Part shown: positions 59,069 to 64,000 of the stretch, one piece after another
How positions within the stretch are numbered: the stretch's first letter is position 1
Layout: the number at the start of each line of letters is the position of its first letter
Virus record (IMG/VR): IMGVR_UViG_3300015360_000024
Location: 124,001 to 188,000 of that record
Reading direction: 5' to 3' (one strand)
DNA from: a virus
DNA: 64,000 nucleotides
Notes under the pieces: generated by a model
Seen by the model: the letters and a program-made list of their open reading frames with translations, nothing else
Database searches by the model: none
Told to the model about the DNA's origin: nothing
Position numbers and translations under genes: made by a program

Positions 59069-59076
59069 AAGGAAAT

Positions 59077-59352
59077 ATGGGTTCTCAGAACAGAGGCATT
59101 CGGACGTTCCATTTTCAGCGGGACGAGGACGCGTCCGGTGTCAGCGGCACGGGTGTCGTCGCCGAGGGCGCAATCTTCTCGAACACGAAGATCGTCCTCA
59201 GTTGGCTGACGGTCCATAAGTCAATGGCCATCTACGATTCGCTGGCTGAGATGCTGGCGATCCACGGTCACGACGGACGAACGAGGTTGGTCTGGGACGA
59301 CGAGGTTCCAGTCGTGAAACAGGCCAGAAAGACAGTTCTGGACGAGACCTGA
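59077..59352 (+). CDS. Small uncharacterised protein
   Basis: A 91-residue protein with AAAGGAAAT as ribosome site. TFHFQRDEDASGVSGTGVVAEG and KIVLSWLTVHKSMAIYDSLAEM resemble small phage proteins that read like single beta-sheet plus helix domains. Function unknown. Confidence 0.6.
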   Translation: MGSQNRGIRTFHFQRDEDASGVSGTGVVAEGAIFSNTKIVLSWLTVHKSMAIYDSLAEMLAIHGHDGRTRLVWDDEVPVVKQARKTVLDET

Positions 59353-59365
59353 TATAAGGGTCTCC

Positions 59366-59572
59366 ATGTTCACTTCGCTCATCGGATCACTGCGCGAGGC
59401 TCTCGACGAAGAAGCCAAGAAGCTGATGCCGTTCAGTATGTCGGCCCAGAAGATCCGAGACGCCAATGAGCGCCTGAAAAAGCTTCGCCGTGACGGTGGC
59501 TACTCAGAAAAGCCGGACGTAAACACCAAGAAGAAGGTGCTTATGCGGTTTGGATCCTCCAGCGGCCAGTGA
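59366..59572 (+). CDS. Small basic helical protein
   Basis: A 68-residue protein (LREALDEEAKKLMPFSM, ERLKKLRRDGGYSEKP) with an amphipathic helix and basic tail. It lies in the early-type block between the AAA+ gene and the next promoter. No family recognised. Confidence 0.55.
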   Translation: MFTSLIGSLREALDEEAKKLMPFSMSAQKIRDANERLKKLRRDGGYSEKPDVNTKKKVLMRFGSSSGQ

Positions 59573-59598
59573 TCTACAGCTGGAAGTATATCTGTTCG

Positions 59599-59627
59599 TT
59601 GCAGATCCCGTGATGAATTGATAAGTT
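59599..59627 (+). promoter_or_regulatory. Promoter candidate, near-leaderless
   Basis: TTGCAG at 59599-59604, 17 bases, TAAGTT at 59622-59627, then seven bases to ATG 59635. Close to the leaderless geometry seen at 57108, with a good -10. Confidence 0.5.
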
Positions 59628-59634
59628 CGACGCG

Positions 59635-60234
59635 ATGAAGGATGGCGTGCCCATGCATATGTTCGAAGATCTCCTACGGCAACTGCACGAGGTAAACGCC
59701 CATCTAAGCGAAGCTGCACCTCCGCCGTTGAAGGCTGCAGATCGGGCAAAGGAAGGCATGAAACCTCTGCCAGGCCCGGCCCTGAAGGGTCGGACTGGTG
59801 CGACACCGCCTCCAATTCCCAAGGCTAAGCCGAAGGAAGTAAAGCCGCTTGCTCAGTTCGGCAAGAAGGCGATCGTCCAGGCGCCAATGCCCAAGGGTGA
59901 CAAGAGCCTCGGTATCAAGCGCGGCTTCTCTATGCACACCGCCTCAGGTTCCACGGGAAGCCCAGAGGCGAAGCAGGCACTCAGATGGGCCAAGGACAAG
60001 GTTCAGGCTCGTGCGGCCAAGGGCGAGTCCTTGAGCGCTGCAGTCGGCGAGATTAGGAGCCTGTTTGGCGAGACATCAAACGCGCAGTATGCAGGCTCGC
60101 GGATCTCCAACCAGCCCGTTATTCGGAAGCCGAGGAAGCTGATCCTTCGTCCGAAGCCGTTGGTTGCCGCAGGCTCCAAGCTCAAGTCCGGTACGTCGCC
60201 TGGCGGTATGGCTGGTCCAGGTTCTGGGATGTGA
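59635..60234 (+). CDS. Basic low-complexity protein
   Basis: A 199-residue protein, Lys/Pro/Ala-rich. After a short helix (MFEDLLRQLHEVNAHL) comes a disordered region (PPPIPKAKPKEVKP) and a central helical part (SPEAKQALRWAKDKVQARAAKG). Very basic C-terminus (RKPRKLILRPKPL). Possibly nucleic-acid binding or virion-internal. Family not known. Confidence 0.55.
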   Translation: MKDGVPMHMFEDLLRQLHEVNAHLSEAAPPPLKAADRAKEGMKPLPGPALKGRTGATPPPIPKAKPKEVKPLAQFGKKAIVQAPMPKGDKSLGIKRGFSMHTASGSTGSPEAKQALRWAKDKVQARAAKGESLSAAVGEIRSLFGETSNAQYAGSRISNQPVIRKPRKLILRPKPLVAAGSKLKSGTSPGGMAGPGSGM

Positions 60235-60285
60235 TTTGTCACCCTTTCTGTGCGGCAGTTAAGCCGCTTGGAAAGTGAGGCAGCG

Positions 60286-60552
60286 ATGAAGAGAACATTG
60301 AGCAAGGGAATGACGGTTAAGGTGGTCAACGAGGTCGGCAAGACTTTCGATGGCCTTGTCACGAACAACTGGGGCAACACGGAAGTCGAGGACGGTAAGG
60401 CCGGCCCGACGATTAACGTGCTCTATGTGTCCGATGACGATTCCAAGACCGACCCGTACGGTAACCAGATCGAGCGCCTGTCGTCGTGCAGCCACAAGCT
60501 GAACTCGCATGCGCCTGGCCGGTACTGGTACTTCCCCGACGAGACGTTCTAG
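60286..60552 (+). CDS. Small beta-barrel-like protein
   Basis: I place the start at ATG 60286 (88 residues), five bases after GAGG. A GTG 36 bases upstream would add residues unlike the rest. The core (MTVKVVNEVGKTFDGLVTNNW, PTINVLYVSDDDSKTDPYGN) resembles small barrels. It is followed by ~97 bases without a gene, in which GGAAGC/GCTTCC could pair. Confidence 0.6.
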   Translation: MKRTLSKGMTVKVVNEVGKTFDGLVTNNWGNTEVEDGKAGPTINVLYVSDDDSKTDPYGNQIERLSSCSHKLNSHAPGRYWYFPDETF

Positions 60553-60649
60553 TCTGAGCTGGAAGCGGCGCCGATGAGGGGCCGTAAAGCTTCCGTACTG
60601 CTTCACTGTCGCACAGAGAGGGTGACGCCTATTTGATGGGGAGATGATG

Positions 60650-61126
60650 ATGGCCGACGATGACGTGAAGAAACACCTACCCCAGTGGGCGAGACGGCTG
60701 ATTGTCATCGTCTCCATTGTTGGCCCGCTGGCCGGCGTAGCCGTTACGCTGACGTCGGCGTACTACGACATCAAATCGAAGGCGCGCGACGCAACCAGTA
60801 AGACCGAGGCGAGCTACGACACGCTGGCCCCGGCGATGAAGGAGTTACAGGAACTCCTCATAAAGACGCAGGACGCCGTCGACGCTCAGGATAAGGAGAT
60901 CACACTCCTGAAGGCTGACCGTGTCGACAAAGAGAAGCGCATTCTTCGCCTTGAGGCCTACATCGACATCCTCGGCCGCAAGCCAAACCTGCCTGACGCT
61001 CCGCCCGAGGTGCTTCCGGCTCCGCCTGTTGTCGTCTCCGGGTTGCGCAAGTTCCACCCGCCGGCAAAGCCGATTCCGTCAGACGTAGCCGGCGCTCAGC
61101 AGCTCCAGGAGATGTCGCCGCCTTAG
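60650..61126 (+). CDS. Membrane-anchored coiled-coil protein
   Basis: Of three consecutive ATGs I choose 60650, six bases after GGGGAG (158 residues). Residues ~13-35 (RLIVIVSIVGPLAGVAVTLTSAYY) are an N-terminal transmembrane segment, followed by a coiled coil (TLAPAMKELQELLIKTQDAVD) and a Pro-rich tail. N-terminal anchor plus periplasmic coiled coil fits an i-spanin-like or tail/membrane factor. Its stop overlaps the opposing RlaP gene by four bases. Confidence 0.58.
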   Translation: MADDDVKKHLPQWARRLIVIVSIVGPLAGVAVTLTSAYYDIKSKARDATSKTEASYDTLAPAMKELQELLIKTQDAVDAQDKEITLLKADRVDKEKRILRLEAYIDILGRKPNLPDAPPEVLPAPPVVVSGLRKFHPPAKPIPSDVAGAQQLQEMSPP

Positions 61127-62208
61127 TCGGCGTTACTGGCGATGTAAACGCAGAGCCGGTCGAGCGCTTCGCGGTCAGGGGACTTCGGCAGGCTGCTCTC
61201 CGCATAGAGCTTCTCCATCTTCTTGTCCTGATCCTCGGCCCACGAGATGAGCTTCTCGTAGCTCCAGGCGCCGTTGCGGATCTCCAGCAGCTCCTTGGCG
61301 TCAGGGCGCTTTACGAGCACGCCTTGGCCGCTCAGGATCTCCTCACACATCCTCAGGAGACGTACCAGGTGCATGCCGTGCTTCGTGTCGTAGCCGTGCT
61401 GGCGCTCCAGGTCTGCCCGAGCGACGTTTCGGGTCTTGAGCCAGCCCTGGTACTTGTCCCACTCGCTCTTTGCGGTGCGGTAGGCGCGCTCGCGACGCAA
61501 CAGCTCCAGGAAGTTGTCGTCATAGCCGATATTACGGGCGGCCAGCTCCCACTCGAAGGTCTTGCTGACCCCGATCTCTGCCAGGTAGGCCGCGACCTGG
61601 TTCGATAGATTGATCTTGTCGGACTCGTCGAGCGCATCGAGCGCCAGATCCCAGGACTCCATCTTCTTCTTGATGTACTCCTCGGCAGCTCCAAGCTGGT
61701 CCTTGGGGATCAGCTTGGTCTCAGGAAGCTCGAAGGAGGCCCTGGTGGGCGCTTCGGCCGGCGGGCTGAACAGCCAGCGATGGTGTGTATTGATGCGCTT
61801 GAGCTGACTCAAGGCGTATCCAGCGAAGGTGAAGCGAGCCTTCTTGGACAGGAACTGATCCCGGTGCTCCACGAGTCCCTGGCCGGCCGCTCCGATGTGA
61901 AGGACGTCGGTTGGATCTGTGTGCAGCAGCTCGATGATGTTCGGGTTGCAGTCGGCGGCGAGCTTGAAGAACTTCCGCAGCTCGAACAGCGTGATGTCTA
62001 CCTTGTTGCTCTGGTACTGCTCGAAGTTTTGGTTGAACCCAAGCCGGAACTCGGTGGGCGCCACGACGATCCCGCGAAAGTCCTCGTCGCTGGTTGGCGT
62101 GTTGGTGCCGTAGGCATGAGAGCCGCCACGACACAGGAATGCCACGCGGTTCGGCATCCACTTGGGGTAATCGCCAACGCGGTCGAGGATTTCTGCGAGA
62201 GTCGTCAT
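61123..62208 (-). CDS. RlaP-type nucleotidyltransferase (RNA-repair family)
   Basis: A 361-residue protein from ATG 62208. Residues 27-43 (CRGGSHAYGTNTPTSDEDF) carry the GS...DxD catalytic element of the polymerase-beta superfamily, and LFELRKFFKLAADCNPNIIELL near 75-97 is the extended helix of the predicted nucleotidyltransferase family (RlaP/COG3541). These proteins are encoded with RNA-repair genes in bacteria and phages. The partner is the P-loop kinase immediately upstream on the same strand (8-base gap). Target RNA unknown. The DNA upstream of 62208 would give an extension without family support, so the shorter start is preferred. Confidence 0.83.
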   Translation of the reverse strand: MTTLAEILDRVGDYPKWMPNRVAFLCRGGSHAYGTNTPTSDEDFRGIVVAPTEFRLGFNQNFEQYQSNKVDITLFELRKFFKLAADCNPNIIELLHTDPTDVLHIGAAGQGLVEHRDQFLSKKARFTFAGYALSQLKRINTHHRWLFSPPAEAPTRASFELPETKLIPKDQLGAAEEYIKKKMESWDLALDALDESDKINLSNQVAAYLAEIGVSKTFEWELAARNIGYDDNFLELLRRERAYRTAKSEWDKYQGWLKTRNVARADLERQHGYDTKHGMHLVRLLRMCEEILSGQGVLVKRPDAKELLEIRNGAWSYEKLISWAEDQDKKMEKLYAESSLPKSPDREALDRLCVYIASNAD

Positions 62209-62216
62209 TGTAGTTT

Positions 62217-62678
62217 CTACCTGCTGCCGATCATGTAGTCGTGCTTCCACCAGGGCGGGATGAGCTTCGTGTGCTCGGTGAGACGCTGGTGCATGTCGAT
62301 GCACGCCTTGAGCGGCGTGCCGTGGGTATTGCGGGCATGCGCCGTGACGGGGTCGTAGAGGAAAGTCACAATCCGGACGTTGTGCCCATAGACCAGGCCG
62401 ACCTGAGCGTACGGGCCGAATTCCGAGAGCGTCGTGTTTGTGTTATCAACGATAACCGTCGCGTTGACGAATTTATCGCCAGGCGCCCGACACAGCTCCA
62501 CGAATCCACGCAGGCACTCGGCGTGCGCATCGCCAAGCTTCATGTGATCGAAACGGTAGACGCCATCGGCGTCCATGAAGAACGTGTCCGCCGAGAAAAT
62601 GACGGCGTCTGGGTGGTTGCTCTTGGCCCAGGTGGACTTGCCAGCCCCTGAACCGCCTCTTGTGATGATGATGTTCAT
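62217..62678 (-). CDS. P-loop kinase, polynucleotide-kinase-like
   Basis: A 153-residue protein with Walker A RGGSGAGKST at 7-16. FSADTFFMDADG near residues 28-39 and VIVDNTNTTLSE, then RIVTFLYDPVTAHARNTHG with Arg in the lid, match the small 5'-kinase/AAA-kinase family that includes T4 PNK N-terminal-like and N4BP2-type proteins. With RlaP next to it, a role in sealing or marking broken RNA ends is plausible. No phosphatase domain is present. Confidence 0.78.
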   Translation of the reverse strand: MNIIITRGGSGAGKSTWAKSNHPDAVIFSADTFFMDADGVYRFDHMKLGDAHAECLRGFVELCRAPGDKFVNATVIVDNTNTTLSEFGPYAQVGLVYGHNVRIVTFLYDPVTAHARNTHGTPLKACIDMHQRLTEHTKLIPPWWKHDYMIGSR

Positions 62679-62718
62679 TGTGTTTGATAGACGCGTGCAG
62701 GTCGTCGCTTCTGACAGC

Positions 62719-62961
62719 TCAGAACGTCTTGTCCTGCATTTTCTTGATGGCAGCCTTGAGCTGCTTGAGTCGCGCGGTCCTCATCGCCTCCGCCTTGGTG
62801 ACGGCCTCCTCGCGGGTCTTTGTCCACTCGCGAGTAAAGAGGTTGCGACCCATTGGGGTCTTTCCCTTGGCGTAGATGTGGAGTTCGCCGCGATTGACGA
62901 TTTCGGCGTTCATCTCGAAAAGGCCCTGCGTCAAGGCGTACTTCGTAACCCAGACCTTCAT
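62719..62961 (-). CDS. Small basic protein
   Basis: An 80-residue protein with AGAGGGA before ATG. MKVWVTKYALTQGLFEMNAEI then a Lys-rich helix (EEAVTKAEAMRTARLKQLKAA). Resembles small phage DNA- or RNA-binding proteins in charge only. Confidence 0.6.
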   Translation of the reverse strand: MKVWVTKYALTQGLFEMNAEIVNRGELHIYAKGKTPMGRNLFTREWTKTREEAVTKAEAMRTARLKQLKAAIKKMQDKTF

Positions 62962-62996
62962 GTTCCCTCTAGCTACAGGCGAGGCGCCCGAATCTT

Positions 62997-63182
62997 TCAG
63001 CCTTCTTCGATTTTTGCGGTCGGGGCAGCTGAAACGGCCACCTCGGTGCGGATAACCTCAGGCTCCGCCGGGGCAGGCTCTGCTGCCGGTGCGGGTTCGG
63101 CCGGAGTGGGTTCTATTGCCGGGGTGGGCTCGGATATGGGGGTTGGAGTGATTGGGGCGGTGATCGGATCTGGTTCGTTCAT
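62997..63182 (-). CDS. Pro/Ala/Glu repeat protein
   Basis: A 61-residue protein from ATG 63182; a promoter with the fixed geometry is exactly eight bases upstream of this ATG, which supports this start over a GTG six bases earlier. Nearly all residues are Pro, Ala, Glu, Thr (TPAIEPTPAEPAPAAEP), so an extended rod or a disordered linker is expected. It has no fold of its own; possibly a small acidic decoy or linker protein. Confidence 0.55.
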   Translation of the reverse strand: MNEPDPITAPITPTPISEPTPAIEPTPAEPAPAAEPAPAEPEVIRTEVAVSAAPTAKIEEG

Positions 63183-63190
63183 GGCCACAC

Positions 63191-63219
63191 ACGGGACACC
63201 CAGGCCGCCATAATGTCAA
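63191..63219 (-). promoter_or_regulatory. Promoter with TTGACA 31 bases before ATG (minus strand)
   Basis: On the minus strand TTGACA (63219-63214), 17 bases, TCCCGT (63196-63191), eight bases, then ATG 63182. Same geometry as three plus-strand promoters. Confidence 0.6.
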
Positions 63220-63231
63220 CGAGATGCGTGG

Positions 63232-63429
63232 TTAGTCACATTCCCCATGGGTGATCATCGCCTTCACCAGGGCATGGTGGGTGATCGACATCTTGAGCTT
63301 CTTCTCGAAGTGCTCGATCACCTTCTGCGAAGACAGCTTCTTGTTATCGGACCAGTACTTGACGAGGGCCTTCTGCTCCTTGGCAGTAAGGCTTCGCGTC
63401 ATCGTCTTTACGAGCTGGCGGGTGACCAT
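63232..63429 (-). CDS. Small basic HTH-like protein
   Basis: A 65-residue protein (TRSLTAKEQKALVKYWSDNKKL, KVIEHFEKKLKMSITHHALVKAM) with two helices and a turn resembling a helix-turn-helix. Encoded directly after IF-3 on the same strand. It is not ribosomal protein L35, which normally follows infC in bacteria. Confidence 0.6.
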   Translation of the reverse strand: MVTRQLVKTMTRSLTAKEQKALVKYWSDNKKLSSQKVIEHFEKKLKMSITHHALVKAMITHGECD

Positions 63430-63460
63430 GCTCTGCCTACAGGCGAGCCGGCCAACGCTT

Positions 63461-64000
63461 TCACTTCGGTGCCATTGTCATGGTCATCGTCTTGCCCTCG
63501 TATCGGGCTACGGTGATCAGCTTGGCGATATCCATCAGCTCTTTCGCCACCCGGTCGAGGACGAGCCTGCCGACCTCTGGGTGGGCGTTCTCGCGGCCCT
63601 TGAAGCGAACCTCGAACTGGACCTTGTGACCTTCTTCGATGAACCCGCGCGAGTTCTTGATTTTGAAGGCCATGTCGTGCTCGTCCGTCTTGGGACGGAA
63701 GCGGATCTGTTTCAGTTCAGCCTGGAACGAGTTGCGCTTCTGTTCGTTCGCCTTCTTCGCTGCCTCGAACTTGAACTTCCCGAAGTCGACGATCTTGCAC
63801 ACTGGAGGCTGTGCAGTCGGCGAGATCTCAACGAGGTCAAGGTCAAGCTCCTGCGCCTGTGCCAACGCTTCGCTGGTTGGAATCACACCAAGCTGCGTTC
63901 CGTCGTCCATGATCACGCGGACTGGCGACACACGGATGCGGTGATTGATTCGGGGTCCATCGTTTCGTGGACGACTGCGGTCTCCTCTGCTCTGGAACGG
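63461..64000 (-). CDS. infC: Translation initiation factor IF-3 (5' partial)
   Basis: The frame runs off the window edge with at least 179 residues. A GTG at 63931 is not the true start, because upstream codons continue as GDRSRPRNDGPRINHRIR, the conserved beginning of IF-3. The sequence SPTAQPPVCKIVDFGKFKFE (N-domain end and linker helix), then LKQIRFRPKTDEHDMAFKIK and the C-domain (VQFEVRFKGRENAHPEVGR, MAPK at the end) match full-length IF-3. The basic N-terminal extension resembles those of some proteobacterial IF-3s. A phage-borne copy could bias initiation towards phage mRNAs, including leaderless ones. Confidence 0.95.
   Translation of the reverse strand, partial: PFQSRGDRSRPRNDGPRINHRIRVSPVRVIMDDGTQLGVIPTSEALAQAQELDLDLVEISPTAQPPVCKIVDFGKFKFEAAKKANEQKRNSFQAELKQIRFRPKTDEHDMAFKIKNSRGFIEEGHKVQFEVRFKGRENAHPEVGRLVLDRVAKELMDIAKLITVARYEGKTMTMTMAPK

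Noticed and set aside
61123-64000. Host chromosome fragment because of IF-3
   Set aside because: There is no rpmI, rplT, thrS or pheS nearby; the neighbours are small phage-type genes with the same leaderless promoter geometry as the plus-strand phage genes.

Overview
The window is part of the genome of a large tailed bacteriophage with a contractile tail. The evidence is a gp25-like and a gp6/J-like baseplate pair at the left end, about 30 kb of baseplate, fibre and adhesin genes with short spacers and frequent stop/start overlaps, a Dda/RecD-type helicase, many small unrecognised genes, and four homing-endonuclease-type elements. No ribosomal, tRNA or housekeeping operon is visible. The IF-3 gene at the right end is not followed by rpmI/rplT as it would be in a bacterial chromosome. 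Two lipoprotein signal peptides and a spanin-like protein point to a Gram-negative host. Genome size and exact host cannot be read from this window.

Layout. 1-17.4 kb: baseplate wedge genes, a membrane metallopeptidase-like protein, then fibre and decoration proteins, including two paralogues that share a 43-base identical stretch. 17.4-22.6 kb: a predicted lipoprotein lipase, an FtsZ/tubulin-like GTPase interrupted by a LAGLIDADG intein exactly in its catalytic T7 loop, and a free-standing LAGLIDADG gene with a helix-turn-helix. 22.6-36.2 kb: a 1145-residue tail protein, a three-member paralogous fibre family, coiled-coil and small virion-type proteins. 36.2-47.7 kb: mostly unrecognised basic, acidic and low-complexity proteins (perhaps internal head or scaffold proteins), zinc ribbons, the helicase, an opposing HNH gene, two adjacent proteins sharing a repeated ~46-residue module, and a spanin candidate; a strong terminator closes the block. 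47.7-61.1 kb: small early-type transcription units with their own sigma70-like promoters, carrying a winged-helix protein, a Ro60 (TROVE + VWA) protein with a Y-RNA-like leader, a SNase-type nuclease, a MazG-like protein, a second VWA protein, a DNA methyltransferase, an HNH gene and an AAA+ ATPase. 61.1-64 kb (minus strand): IF-3, three small proteins, a P-loop polynucleotide-kinase-like protein and an RlaP-type nucleotidyltransferase.

Themes. The right third is strongly RNA-centred: Ro60 with a candidate Y RNA, a kinase/nucleotidyltransferase pair resembling RNA repair, and a phage IF-3. Several genes there have a promoter placed so that transcription should begin at the start codon (TTGACA exactly 31 bases before ATG in four cases on both strands, extended -10 elements in two others), which implies leaderless mRNAs. 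The tubulin-like GTPase carries an N-terminal domain that resembles a separate 95-residue protein encoded 17 kb away, which suggests a docking function. All functional calls come from reading motifs by eye; no database search was possible.
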